Source: a virus | DNA length: 33,499 nt | Reading direction: 5' to 3' (one strand) | Virus record (IMG/VR): IMGVR_UViG_3300034117_000671 | Span: 1-33,499 of that record | In this document: in pieces, positions 20,541 through 29,477 of the stretch | Numbering within the stretch: the stretch's first letter is position 1 | Layout: every line of letters starts with the position of its first letter | The notes under the pieces: model-generated | What the model saw: the letters and a program-made list of their open reading frames with translations, nothing else | What the model was told of the DNA's origin: nothing | The model's database searches: none | Made by a program: the position numbers and the translations under genes

Positions 20541-21203
20541 TTACTTTTTAATCGAAAAAATATTAAAATTAATTTCAGCAGTGATAAAATCGTTACTTCC
20601 TATTCTTTGAAACGAGGCAAAATAAACGTTTCCTTTTTTATTTTGAAACCCTAAATTTGCTTTGTAAATAGGTTGTCTTAATTCTGTATCGATTCCAAAA
20701 CCTCCACCAGCCAACAAGCTAAAAACCTTTTCTTTTGGCTTTGGAATTTCAATCGTTTGTGGTTTGATTGTGTAATCTAGTTTTATGCTTTTAACTTCGC
20801 CTTGCACAATTCCGCTAGTAGTTGCTTTTATCGTATCGTTTTCAAACGTATGAGCGAATGATTTTAATTCAACGGCTCTTTCGTACATTAACAACCGAAC
20901 ACTATCAGATGCCTCGTTAAAATACTCGGTTAATCCTTTATTTTCTTTTATCAACTGCTCAATTTGACCTTGCAAAAATTTGTCTTCTTTTGAATTTGTT
21001 AAAGTTCGAGTTATCAAAATAGTATCATGAATCGGTTTCACTTCTTGAAATTTTCCTTTAACTTCTTTAGTTACTATTTTTGTGACTAATTGCGGTTGTT
21101 GGTTGCATTGTTTGTATAATAAGATTATAATGACCACAATTAAAAGATACTTCCAAGTTCTTTTAAATACATCTATTAATATTGCTTTGTCGATTGTGTT
21201 CAT
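20541..21203 (-). CDS. Membrane-anchored spanin-like protein
   Basis: A 220-residue protein. A transmembrane helix spans residues 19-36 ('YLLIVVIIILLYKQC'), followed by a periplasmic coiled-coil stretch ('LQGQIEQLIKENKGLTEYF'). The C-terminal 80 residues are beta-rich ('LLAGGGFGIDTELRQPIY'). It lies directly after the endolysin, with overlapping start and stop. Topology and place fit an inner-membrane spanin, but no partner lipoprotein gene is seen. The beta-rich end may let one protein do both jobs. Confidence 0.55.
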   Translation of the reverse strand: MNTIDKAILIDVFKRTWKYLLIVVIIILLYKQCNQQPQLVTKIVTKEVKGKFQEVKPIHDTILITRTLTNSKEDKFLQGQIEQLIKENKGLTEYFNEASDSVRLLMYERAVELKSFAHTFENDTIKATTSGIVQGEVKSIKLDYTIKPQTIEIPKPKEKVFSLLAGGGFGIDTELRQPIYKANLGFQNKKGNVYFASFQRIGSNDFITAEINFNIFSIKK

Positions 21204-21697
21204 AATTTAGGATAATTTACACCATTACTTTTTGTTAATTGACCGCTATCTAATAACGCTTTTAATTCTTGCCATTTGTAGCTTGTCCCATTTTCTTTTT
21301 TATATTGAAAATGTGGTTTGTCTTTGAACCTCCAACGACCGCCCCACTCAAAGCCTAACTTTTCAAGTTCTGAAACTACAAAATTAAAATGTTTACCATT
21401 CCAAACCGCTTTCTCAAAAGTTCCGTTTTTATCTTCATCTAATAAAATTACAATATCAAAGGCTAGTCCGTAATTGTGAATAGATTGCCACCCTCTTGAA
21501 TTTGTTACAATTGAACCGCTACGACTACGACCTTGACTAAACATAAAGTTTTGTTCTTCAAAAGTTCTGTAAGTATGCGTAAAACGTAATCTAACTCCTT
21601 TAGGTAGTTTGTTATTAATGGAAATATAAATTTGCCTTAATGACTCTCTTTTGTCAGGATGCATTAACTTAATTCTGTCTATTGTTATTTGATCCAT
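21200..21697 (-). CDS. Endolysin, M15 (VanY/Ply-type) peptidase
   Basis: A 165-residue zinc peptidase. Motif 'SIHNYGLAFD' gives His74 and Asp81, 'FEWGGRW' gives Glu117 and 'KPHFQ' gives His129, the full M15 set. There is no signal peptide, so it needs the holin to reach the wall. It cleaves peptide stems of peptidoglycan (L-Ala-D-Glu or D-Ala-D-Ala type). It sits between the holin and the spanin-like gene. Confidence 0.9.
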   Translation of the reverse strand: MDQITIDRIKLMHPDKRESLRQIYISINNKLPKGVRLRFTHTYRTFEEQNFMFSQGRSRSGSIVTNSRGWQSIHNYGLAFDIVILLDEDKNGTFEKAVWNGKHFNFVVSELEKLGFEWGGRWRFKDKPHFQYKKENGTSYKWQELKALLDSGQLTKSNGVNYPKL

Positions 21698-21700
21698 AAT

Positions 21701-22144
21701 TTACTCTTTAAATTCGTTAATATCTTTTTTCAAGTCTTTAGCTTTTGAAATTATCGATTTTATCGTAAAATAAAATGACTTATTGCCTAACTTTTGCGAA
21801 GTTTCATCAATGCTTTTAATTTCAATATACAACCAGAATACCGTAATTACTTTACTAATTAATAACGGCACTCCAAAAATATTATTGTTTTCAATAATAT
21901 GTTTATCTACAAAATAAGCTAATATAATTGAACCAAAATAAAAGAAAGTTTTAACTACAATATTGAAAAGTTTAGTACTTTTAAAACTACTCCAGCCTTT
22001 TAATTTTATACTCATATAAATTGCGAATAATGTATCAAACAATACCGCAAGTCCTGTTAATATAATTAATCCTTTTATCGGTGTTATAAAAGTCAATATA
22101 CAAATAATTAAAGATTTTAAAAAAGTAATTAAATATAATTTCAT
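21701..22144 (-). CDS. Holin
   Basis: A 147-residue protein with three to four hydrophobic segments ('IICILTFITPIKGLIILTGL', 'FFYFGSIILAYF', 'LLISKVITVFWLYIEI') and a Lys-rich C-terminal tail. The segment 'AVLFDTLFAIYMSIKLKGW' matches the Phage_holin_4/toxin-secretion holin pattern. It is directly upstream of the endolysin and overlaps the 45-residue gene by ATGA. Confidence 0.8.
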   Translation of the reverse strand: MKLYLITFLKSLIICILTFITPIKGLIILTGLAVLFDTLFAIYMSIKLKGWSSFKSTKLFNIVVKTFFYFGSIILAYFVDKHIIENNNIFGVPLLISKVITVFWLYIEIKSIDETSQKLGNKSFYFTIKSIISKAKDLKKDINEFKE

Positions 22145-22278
22145 AGCTTATTATCTTTTACAAATTTTTCTGTATCTTCAACGGTATATAATATTACTTG
22201 TCCATCAACTTCTACACTAATTTGTTTGTCGTTGTGGATTATGTACCCATTTTCTAGTAATTCTTTAGTTACATTCAT
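22141..22278 (-). CDS. Small protein before the holin
   Basis: A 45-residue frame, ATG at 22278, ending in a TGA that overlaps the holin ATG. It begins 'MNVTKELLENGYIIHNDKQI' and looks like a small beta protein. It sits five bases after the fibre gene. It could modulate holin or be a short structural peptide; unknown. Confidence 0.6.
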   Translation of the reverse strand: MNVTKELLENGYIIHNDKQISVEVDGQVILYTVEDTEKFVKDNKL

Positions 22279-22283
22279 TTTTT

Positions 22284-23645
22284 TTAATTTTTAGTAATTC
22301 TGTAAAAATCTCCAAATGTTGCTGGTTGGTCAGCAGTTGAGTGACTTATTGCAAATATTATAAATTGGTCAACATTCCAATTTATATTTAAACTGCTTAA
22401 ACCAACAACACTACCTATATCTGATGGCAGTGCAGTAGTAGAAGATACAACTCTAGTTGTAGCAGCTTTTACTGCTAAATTTCTTGACATTTGAAAAATT
22501 CTTCCAGTAGTTCCAGAATTTGCTATTCCTACTTGTATAGGACTTCCCGTTGATAAATTGTTTGTTGTATTAATATACATAATAGAACTTGTAACAGTTG
22601 ATTTTGCAGATAAACAAGCCCACCTAAAAAATATATCAACAACATCGCCTTCTGCAAATGTATTCGCTGGTATTAATTGCGTGTATGTAGGTGTAATTGT
22701 AAGTGTATTAGCAACACTTGTACCATCTAATGCACTATACCAAGTTTGAGATGGTGTATATCCTAAATTATTCTGCTTTAGATTTAATGCATTTTGTGTA
22801 GCTGTACTAATTGGTAAATTAGCCATTGCAATATCTTGAGGCGTTCCATTTCCACTTAATCTACCTTTAACTGTATTAGCATTCATATTTGCTAGTTTGT
22901 TGTTGGTAACAGCGTGATTTACAATTTCGTTAGTGCCTACTTCATCTAAATTTGCAAGTTCCCCTGTTGGAATATCATTTAAATGCGCAATAGTACCATC
23001 TGAATCTTGTAAACCGTATTTTCTAGTTTCTGTTAAATCAGCAGTTGATAGTCTTGCCATAATGCCATCTTCTTTGACAAATACAGTTTGTCCATCTTCA
23101 TCGGCTTGTGCGTTTTGACCGAACAGATTAACGTTGTTAAAAGTGTTGTCAAGACCAGATTCTAAACCTAAAGCGTTTACATTTCTACCCGTGTTATTTA
23201 AACCTGAATTTAAACCTAGAGCGTTTAAATTATCGCCCTCGTTATTAAAACCAGCTTCTAAACCTAATACGTTCACATTACTACCTATATTGCCTAGACC
23301 AGCATAAAATCCTAAAGCATTTTGATTGTCACCCGTGTTACCTTTCCCAGCTTGGTCGCCTAAAGCGTTTTGATTATCTCCGGTATTTACCGAGCCAGCA
23401 CCAGTCCCTAAAGAATTCTGATTAATACCATCATTTAAAAATCCAGCGGTAGTTCCAACGTTAAAAACACCATTTAATAAATCGTGATTGTTATCTAATA
23501 CCTCTTGAAGCGTTGGGGTTTCCGAACCGCCAATTTCACTAACTTTAACACGCTTACTAACACCTGCGGAAACATCAACTATTTCTAGCACATCGTTTGG
23601 ATGTGGTGTTCCGATATCGTCTAAATCTGTTATTTTTTTAGCCAT
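22284..23645 (-). CDS. Tail fibre with 16-residue repeats
   Basis: A 453-residue protein. The N-terminus 'ITDLDDIGTPHPNDVLEIVD' is typical of virion-attached fibre ends. About seven 16-residue repeats follow (residues 70-180) with the pattern GxNxNALGxxAGxxNx, e.g. 'GDNQNALGDQAGKGNT', likely a trimeric beta-helical stalk. The C-terminal 130 residues are a beta-rich globular part ('SALDGTSVANTLTITPTYTQ') that probably binds the receptor. No intramolecular chaperone is evident. Confidence 0.72.
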   Translation of the reverse strand: MAKKITDLDDIGTPHPNDVLEIVDVSAGVSKRVKVSEIGGSETPTLQEVLDNNHDLLNGVFNVGTTAGFLNDGINQNSLGTGAGSVNTGDNQNALGDQAGKGNTGDNQNALGFYAGLGNIGSNVNVLGLEAGFNNEGDNLNALGLNSGLNNTGRNVNALGLESGLDNTFNNVNLFGQNAQADEDGQTVFVKEDGIMARLSTADLTETRKYGLQDSDGTIAHLNDIPTGELANLDEVGTNEIVNHAVTNNKLANMNANTVKGRLSGNGTPQDIAMANLPISTATQNALNLKQNNLGYTPSQTWYSALDGTSVANTLTITPTYTQLIPANTFAEGDVVDIFFRWACLSAKSTVTSSIMYINTTNNLSTGSPIQVGIANSGTTGRIFQMSRNLAVKAATTRVVSSTTALPSDIGSVVGLSSLNINWNVDQFIIFAISHSTADQPATFGDFYRITKN

Positions 23646-24213
23646 TATTTATAATTCTAAATTCGTTATTTTCCAAAATTCTAAATTCTCCTGCTTCCGT
23701 AATTCTGTAATCAAAATCAGCATCAAAAAATCCTGCATTTTCTAAGTCGTTTATAAAAAAACTACCCTTTTCTTCTTGACCGTTAAAACTTAAATTAAAG
23801 CCGTTTAATTCAGTTTTAGCGCTTCCTGTATTAAATGTTAAGCTTTCACAAATTAAACCTGTATACAAGCCAAAAATACGAAATAATCCGTTTCTGTCTT
23901 GAAAGATTAAACGATAATCTTTTTTTAATAGCTTTTGTAGATTTTCGGAATCATTACTTCCAATAAAATCTAAAGATATAGCCATATCGTAATATTTTCC
24001 ACCTGCATTTTCCGCTTGCGTTGATGTCGGTGTAGGATTACTATTTACGTTAAATCTGTAAATAGTAGTAGTTGGAAAATTTGTAAGTACGTTACCGTTA
24101 GTAATTATCTGACTACGATTGTATTTTACATAAGGAAATAGCCAAAGATTCTGAATACCGCCTTGACTATTTTTACAAACTCTATCTCTTCCGCTTAATA
24201 TACTTGTCGCCAT
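23638..24213 (-). CDS. Tube-like structural protein B (paralogue of 26764-27276)
   Basis: A 191-residue protein sharing an ordered set of motifs with the 170-residue protein near 27000: 'RVCKNSQGGIQNLWLF', 'YRFNVNS', 'FQDRNGLFRIFGL' and 'GSAKTELNGFNLSF'. It has an extra C-terminal tail with near-repeated 'EFRILENNEFRI'. The pattern suggests a tail tube or tube-like ring protein. It overlaps the fibre gene by eight bases, so it may join fibre or tail tip to the tube. Confidence 0.65.
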   Translation of the reverse strand: MATSILSGRDRVCKNSQGGIQNLWLFPYVKYNRSQIITNGNVLTNFPTTTIYRFNVNSNPTPTSTQAENAGGKYYDMAISLDFIGSNDSENLQKLLKKDYRLIFQDRNGLFRIFGLYTGLICESLTFNTGSAKTELNGFNLSFNGQEEKGSFFINDLENAGFFDADFDYRITEAGEFRILENNEFRIINNG

Positions 24214-24728
24214 GATGTTGTATCTCTAACGTCGCTATCTAACTTCCAACCTGCCGTTAACTTTACATCTTTTCGGGCGTTAACCTCGTCTTGATAAAGT
24301 TTATATTCGGGAAGTCTATTTTTAATAATCCATTTATCAAACCTACCGACAAACATTTGCGCCATAGCATTATACTTATTGGCTAAAAATTGCGCTTCTT
24401 GTTTGTCAACTACTTCTATATTCTCGCCTGTATGTTTATAAAGACCGCCATTGTCTAAAATATACGATGCGATTTCAATATACTGCCCTACTGAATAGTG
24501 TTTAACAATTGGCTTTAAGAATTCATTAAACATTTCTAAGTACAAACCCGATAAAGTATCGTTTTCTAAATCATCAATTAACTTATCGTATAATATTGTG
24601 CCTAGCATTGGTTCAATAACCGTCACTTGAACGTTTGCTATACAAAAAGTATATTTGTCAACATCAACGTTACCGCTTAAAATGGTTGTGTTTGATAGTT
24701 CCTGTGGTGATATAAAAAGTACTTCCAT
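24195..24728 (-). CDS. Head-tail connector/adaptor-like protein
   Basis: A 177-residue helical protein following the portal gene by five bases. It has 'IANVQVTVIEPMLGTILYDK', 'YSVGQYIEIASYILDNGG' and a Lys/Arg-rich end. Position and composition fit an adaptor of Bacteroidota phages (DUF6712-like), but no decisive motif is visible. Confidence 0.6.
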   Translation of the reverse strand: MEVLFISPQELSNTTILSGNVDVDKYTFCIANVQVTVIEPMLGTILYDKLIDDLENDTLSGLYLEMFNEFLKPIVKHYSVGQYIEIASYILDNGGLYKHTGENIEVVDKQEAQFLANKYNAMAQMFVGRFDKWIIKNRLPEYKLYQDEVNARKDVKLTAGWKLDSDVRDTTSWRQVY

Positions 24729-24733
24729 TTGTT

Positions 24734-26392
24734 TTATTTATTTAATGCGCCTCTATTTGGCATATTTATAGGTTCTACTCCTGCCAAACCTTTTGCAGGT
24801 TGTTTGTTGCTTTTATCAATTGCTATTGGCGATTTCACATCTACTTTAGTGTTTTCGTTTTTTCGCTTGTATGTTAATTTTTCCCAAAAATGGTAACAAT
24901 TAACTCCACCTTTGTACTTAAATATATCGTAAGTGTTAGCTCCTTCTGGACCAAAACCTGCGTTTACAGGAACGTTTCTCATTGCTTCAATATCTTCAAT
25001 CCTATAAATCTTTTTTGCTCTTACCATTTTATTACAAAACTCCCTTTGCCCTGAATCTCTACCTGCATATCTGTATCTAGTAATAGTATCAAACAAATCA
25101 AATCTAGATTTATTTAATGGACTTGCCGTTCCTGTACTTGCTAGTTCTACTTCATATTCTGAGTAATCAACTGGTTTAACTTCGATTAAATCCCAATTCT
25201 CTAAATCTTCGTCCTCTCCTAAATCAATAAAAGCATCTAAATCAGTCTTTTTTTTTTCGTCACTACAACAAACGTGGGAACTTAATTGTGTATTTTGAAC
25301 ATCTGTCAATGGTTTAAAATATAAGTCTAAGTTAATTCCGTAATGATTTAAAACTTCCTGTAAACAATCAATTATAAACTGTTGCTTTGGTGCAATTACT
25401 CTTTTCATTAATTGTGCCTCTGCTGTATCTAATTCATCGGCATTGTTACCAAAACCAGTTGAATCTTTAACTCCGAATAACATCGGACTAACAACTCGGT
25501 GCGCTGTCATAATCTGTTGGCGACTTTCAGCCGTTAAATACTCCCACTGCTTATGTGCATCATTAACTTGTAAAGGTGTTACTGTGATTTCAGCATCACG
25601 TCCATTAAATGATAACACAAATCTCCCTGCGTTTGATGACCCTGTTAGTTTTTGTTTTATTTTAGATTCTAAAATATCCTTTTCTTCTGGACTTAAACTA
25701 TTACCGTCTGGAATATTAATAATATATCCAAAAGATAAGCCATTTTTTATATGGTTAATATAGTAGTTTGCAATCTCTTCCTCCATTTGACAATAAGGCA
25801 ACCCTGCCATATAATCAGGACTTGAAAAATACGATTGGCCTGCTGAATAAGGTAACATTTTATAAATCTCGATATTTTCATTTGAGTAACCAAAAGCAGG
25901 AAACTCAATAGGTGGAAATTTTTGTTGTCTTTTCCAATCTCTGCAGTACCAATAGCTTTCAATCTCCTCTTCATCATTCTCAATTGCGGGTGCGGTGCGT
26001 TCAACTGGCAAATGTAGAATCGAACCCAATTCTTTTTTATTTTTCGCTTTTATAACTTGAAAGGTCGCTTCGCCTTGTAAGCAATAATCGTCAATAATTC
26101 TTCTTAAATCTTTAGTTTTAAGAATGGTTTTAAAACGCAACCAATCGCTAGTATTAACACCTGCGTTACTTGCTCTTATGCCTTGCCCATAAACCAAGTC
26201 GGAATAACTTCTAAGAATTGCGCTATTTGTTGGACTGCCATTTTTACAATCAATTACGTCTTGGTAGAATTGGTTGTTAACACCATTCATTACCATTCTT
26301 TTTGATTTATTCTCTTGTATTTTAGGTCTTATGTAATTGTTCAATTGTATTAAACGAATATCACTCGGACTTATAGGTTTTCTGTTATTCAT
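24734..26392 (-). CDS. Portal protein
   Basis: A 552-residue protein with the phage portal layout: an N-terminal helix region, a wing domain with 'LQGEATFQVIKAKNKKELG', 'IHLPVERTAP'-type strand, a stem helix region ('YCQMEEEIANYYINHIKNG') and crown helices near 'SRQQIMTAHRVVSPMLFGV' and 'DELDTAEAQLMKRVIAPKQQ', a signature of this portal type. It forms the dodecameric ring for DNA entry and exit. It overlaps the 101-residue gene by eight bases. Confidence 0.85.
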   Translation of the reverse strand: MNNRKPISPSDIRLIQLNNYIRPKIQENKSKRMVMNGVNNQFYQDVIDCKNGSPTNSAILRSYSDLVYGQGIRASNAGVNTSDWLRFKTILKTKDLRRIIDDYCLQGEATFQVIKAKNKKELGSILHLPVERTAPAIENDEEEIESYWYCRDWKRQQKFPPIEFPAFGYSNENIEIYKMLPYSAGQSYFSSPDYMAGLPYCQMEEEIANYYINHIKNGLSFGYIINIPDGNSLSPEEKDILESKIKQKLTGSSNAGRFVLSFNGRDAEITVTPLQVNDAHKQWEYLTAESRQQIMTAHRVVSPMLFGVKDSTGFGNNADELDTAEAQLMKRVIAPKQQFIIDCLQEVLNHYGINLDLYFKPLTDVQNTQLSSHVCCSDEKKKTDLDAFIDLGEDEDLENWDLIEVKPVDYSEYEVELASTGTASPLNKSRFDLFDTITRYRYAGRDSGQREFCNKMVRAKKIYRIEDIEAMRNVPVNAGFGPEGANTYDIFKYKGGVNCYHFWEKLTYKRKNENTKVDVKSPIAIDKSNKQPAKGLAGVEPINMPNRGALNK

Positions 26393-26690
26393 AAACGTAA
26401 ATATTATTCGTTTGTTTGTAGTTTTGTGGTTCTTGACTTGTCGCTATTAGTTTGCCACGAAAAATAACACCCGTATTATCTTTTAATTTTATTTTAAACT
26501 TTTGTTGTTCCATAAATTCCTTTTCAAACTCAATAGTCATTATGCCATCATTAGAAGTAATATCACAATCAATCGTTTCTGTTTGCTTACTTACTTCGTT
26601 GTAAAGTTCAAAAATAACACCCGTTATAGAATAGTATCTAGGTATTACTTTAAATGAATGTTCCGTTAATTGTGGATTTGCTACTACCAT
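26385..26690 (-). CDS. Small beta-sandwich-like virion protein
   Basis: A 101-residue protein. Alternating strands ('YYSITGVIFELYNEVS', 'TIDCDITSNDGIMTIEFEKE', 'KFKIKLKDNTGVIFRGKLIA') look Ig-like. It is the first gene after a terminator and overlaps the portal start. Possibly a head decoration or stabilising protein. Confidence 0.6.
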   Translation of the reverse strand: MVVANPQLTEHSFKVIPRYYSITGVIFELYNEVSKQTETIDCDITSNDGIMTIEFEKEFMEQQKFKIKLKDNTGVIFRGKLIATSQEPQNYKQTNNIYVYE

Positions 26691-26702
26691 ACTTTTAAAA
26701 GT

Positions 26703-26735
26703 AAAAAAACCCGATTTTGTTACAAATCGGGTTTT
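26703..26735 (-). terminator. Intrinsic terminator inside the late unit
   Basis: Sense AACCCGATTT (26733-26724) pairs perfectly with AAATCGGGTT (26717-26708), followed by seven T's. It lies between the tube-like gene A and the portal block. Partial termination would give more capsid and tube protein than portal. Confidence 0.88.
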
Positions 26736-26763
26736 AAAACTAAAACAAATAAATCAAATTATA

Positions 26764-27276
26764 TTAATCCACTAAAGCTAAAAATGCTGTTACTGTTGCT
26801 GAATCTAATTTAGGTGCTAATGCGCCTGTTGTTGCGTTACCTGTCAAAACGTAACCGTTCATTTCAGTTTTAGCACCACCCGTTTGTTCAGCTACTACAA
26901 AATCAATTCCATCGTCAATTCCTAAAACGTGATAAATTCCAGTTCTATCTTTTACTACCGCCATAGGGTAACTATAAGCTAGTAAATTCATTTGTGCAGA
27001 AGTAGTAGCGTCAATTTTTTTCAAATTAGCAGTTAATACTTGAGCATTTACACTTGTTCCTGAATTTCTATCAGAGGTTAATGTTTGAACTACGTTGTTA
27101 CCGTCTCCCTCAATTTCGTATTCAAATACTTCCGTTAGTAATGGGTTAATTGCAGTTGCAACTCCATTAGTTACCGTAAAAGGATTTTGAACAAAATTAA
27201 AAAGGTACAATGAATTTAAACCCCCTAAACTATTTTTGCAAGGTCTTACTCTACCTGCTGTAATATCGCATGCCAT
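26764..27276 (-). CDS. Tube-like structural protein A (probable major tail tube)
   Basis: A 170-residue protein with 'RVRPCKNSLGGLNSLYLF', 'FEYEIEGDGNN', 'VVKDRTGIYHVLGI' and 'GGAKTEMNGYVLTG', the same motif order as the 191-residue protein at 23638-24213. It lies between two strong terminators right after the major capsid gene, as expected of an abundant virion protein. I favour the major tail tube; a capsid-associated role is also possible. Confidence 0.65.
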   Translation of the reverse strand: MACDITAGRVRPCKNSLGGLNSLYLFNFVQNPFTVTNGVATAINPLLTEVFEYEIEGDGNNVVQTLTSDRNSGTSVNAQVLTANLKKIDATTSAQMNLLAYSYPMAVVKDRTGIYHVLGIDDGIDFVVAEQTGGAKTEMNGYVLTGNATTGALAPKLDSATVTAFLALVD

Positions 27277-27290
27277 ATCTATATATTTTT

Positions 27291-27318
27291 TAAAAAAGGG
27301 TAGTAACTAAACTACCCT
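27291..27318 (-). terminator. Intrinsic terminator after the major capsid gene
   Basis: Sense AGGGTAGT (27318-27311) and ACTACCCT (27304-27297) pair perfectly with a six-base loop, followed by TTTTT. It reduces transcription beyond the capsid gene. Confidence 0.88.
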
Positions 27319-27329
27319 TGTTACTTTAA

Positions 27330-28355
27330 TTAACCTACGTATAAAACGTTAAACTTCTGATTCGCTATGTGTGCAGTTTCAGTAAAGTTATTTTTTAAGA
27401 ACATATCTTCACGGTTGTTTGCAATCTTATCGATTTGCATTGTGTTAATATCTGCTTGTAAATCAGTACACCAAAAGATATGCTCTTTTTTAGCTGCTAT
27501 AATTACATTTTCAGGAATTGGAACGAAAACAATTTCAACACCATTAAAGAAGTATTTTGTTTTATCTTCGCTTACTGAAAAAGCATCTTTGTAGTTAGCA
27601 GGATTATTATTGTAAATATTAATCAATTGCTTATGACTTCTTGGAGCATAAAAGTAAGGTGGTGCAGTGTTACCTGCTAAAACTACTGCTGGAATTGCAG
27701 CATAAACTTTGTCATACTCTTCTTTAATGTTTGTAGCAGTAATTGTAGTTCCTGCAACTTTTACTCTACCTCCTACACCTGCTGTTGCTGATGCGTTTGA
27801 GTTATTGTAAATCATTTTTGTAATTACACCATCAAACAAACCTGCTGTTGTTGCTGCTACTAATGTTTTTTCAGCTGCACCAACTGATGTTTGCGCTGTT
27901 CCTGCTGTTAAAGCCGCTACTGCTGTTTTAGTCGCTGCTGTTGCGTTATTCCAAAATTTATGCTCTGCACTCAAAGATATTTGTTTTGCGTACAAACCAC
28001 CTATAACAACTCTTTCAAATTCTGTACTCATAATTTCCCACGCTCCTGCTGGCATATCACGCTTAAATCTTGAAAATCTTAACGTATTTGGGTCGAACTC
28101 TTGATAAAATTGAACTTTAACAGGTGTTACCACTGTATCAAAAGCGTTCAAATCTCCTGCCGATGTTGGTACACCAGAAGTATAAGCTTGCATTGTTGCC
28201 TCTGCGCTTGCTTCTGTAAATATTGTTTCTGCTTTAACGTCTGTTTCAAAGCTAACTAAACTTTTTGCAATTGTTTCATTTTCGAAAAGTAACTCTTCGA
28301 TAATAGGTTCTGCTGCTACACCTCTAATGTCTACTGAATTGTAAGTAATTGCCAT
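27330..28355 (-). CDS. Major capsid protein
   Basis: A 341-residue protein right after the protease/scaffold gene. 'AITYNSVDIRGVAAEPIIEE' opens it, followed by 'TPVKVQFYQEFDPNTLRFSR' and 'FERVVIGGLYAKQISLSAEH', a pattern of HK97-fold capsids of Bacteroidota phages, and an Ala/Thr-rich middle part. 'PPYFYAPRSHKQLINIY' is a P-domain-like segment near the end. No N-terminal delta domain is present; scaffolding comes from the upstream gene. Confidence 0.8.
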   Translation of the reverse strand: MAITYNSVDIRGVAAEPIIEELLFENETIAKSLVSFETDVKAETIFTEASAEATMQAYTSGVPTSAGDLNAFDTVVTPVKVQFYQEFDPNTLRFSRFKRDMPAGAWEIMSTEFERVVIGGLYAKQISLSAEHKFWNNATAATKTAVAALTAGTAQTSVGAAEKTLVAATTAGLFDGVITKMIYNNSNASATAGVGGRVKVAGTTITATNIKEEYDKVYAAIPAVVLAGNTAPPYFYAPRSHKQLINIYNNNPANYKDAFSVSEDKTKYFFNGVEIVFVPIPENVIIAAKKEHIFWCTDLQADINTMQIDKIANNREDMFLKNNFTETAHIANQKFNVLYVG

Positions 28356-28367
28356 TTCTTTTTTTTG

Positions 28368-29477
28368 TTATTTTGTTAATCTAAATTTTTCTACTGGTCG
28401 TAATTTTGATAAATCAATTTGAGTTTCTGCTTGTTTAATTCCTTTTGAACTTGGTTGTTTACCAATTTCTTCAAGTTGCGCTTTCAATTGAGTTATAGTT
28501 TCTTGTTGCTCTGAATACTTAATCAAAATTGATTTAATTGCACTTTCAATTTCACTTGCAATTTTTTCGTCTTGATTAACTTTACCCTCGCTCGGAGCTT
28601 CTGGTTTTGCCATTTCTGCTTCTTCTTGTTCTGGTGCTTCTTCTGTTGCTACTTCTAAAATTGAATCGATAACTCCATCTTGTTTTACTATTAAAGTCAT
28701 TCCGTTTTCTAGAACGTACTCACCAGCAGGAACTAGAACTTCTGATTCATCTTCTGCAATCACATAAACTTTACCTCCTACTGTCATCATTTCGCCATCG
28801 TACATAATATTCAATTTTCCATCTTCGGTTTTAATCGAACCTAACTGAATTTTTTTGTCTAAACCTAAGGCGGTTTTGATTTGATTCGGAAGCTCTTTTA
28901 ATAGTTGTATTAAACTATTTTCTTCTTCTTTTGCCATATTAATAATTGTTTTTAAATTTACTTCTTCTAGTGATAACATTGCATCAACTGAAAATCCTTG
29001 AACTTTTCCAGTCTTAACATAATTATTCCAAACCTCGTCGCTATCGACTTTCATAGTCGCAATCCAACTTCCTTTTGGATAACTAAAGCCAAAGTTTGTT
29101 GATTTGTCAATTTCAGGATTTTCAACTATCCAACTTTCAACAAAAGTTACTCCTGCAATTTGTTGCTTAGGGTCGTGTTCAATCGTTGAATTTTTTTGAT
29201 ACCCTAGTTTAAAAAATGAGTGTGAAAGTTCTTCAATTGTTTGCTCATCAAACATTATATTAAATTCTTCACCTCCCTGATTTCTGTATATTGGTTTGTT
29301 AGGCTCTAAAACTAAACCCATTAAAATACGTTTCTCGGAATCAACTTCTTTTAGTTGAATAGGCTCATTTTTTGACAAAGCAATAAATAAACCCTCCATC
29401 GCTGGATTTTCAACTAAAGAAATTGCGTAAACACCTCCGTTCTTTTTAGGGTTAAATTTTGCTAAGTAGGTTTTCAT
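28368..29477 (-). CDS. Prohead protease-scaffold fusion (XkdF-like)
   Basis: A 369-residue protein. Residues 1-175 form an XkdF/S78-like protease: 'RILMGLVLEPNKPIYR', 'STIEHD' with catalytic His, and 'GKVQGFSVDAM' with the likely catalytic Ser. The C-terminal half is acidic and Ala/Glu-rich, ending in a coiled-coil ('YSEQQETITQLKAQLEEIG') typical of capsid scaffolds. It cleaves the scaffold and itself during head maturation. Directly upstream of the capsid gene; its ATG overlaps the preceding stop (TAATG). Confidence 0.78.
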   Translation of the reverse strand: MKTYLAKFNPKKNGGVYAISLVENPAMEGLFIALSKNEPIQLKEVDSEKRILMGLVLEPNKPIYRNQGGEEFNIMFDEQTIEELSHSFFKLGYQKNSTIEHDPKQQIAGVTFVESWIVENPEIDKSTNFGFSYPKGSWIATMKVDSDEVWNNYVKTGKVQGFSVDAMLSLEEVNLKTIINMAKEEENSLIQLLKELPNQIKTALGLDKKIQLGSIKTEDGKLNIMYDGEMMTVGGKVYVIAEDESEVLVPAGEYVLENGMTLIVKQDGVIDSILEVATEEAPEQEEAEMAKPEAPSEGKVNQDEKIASEIESAIKSILIKYSEQQETITQLKAQLEEIGKQPSSKGIKQAETQIDLSKLRPVEKFRLTK

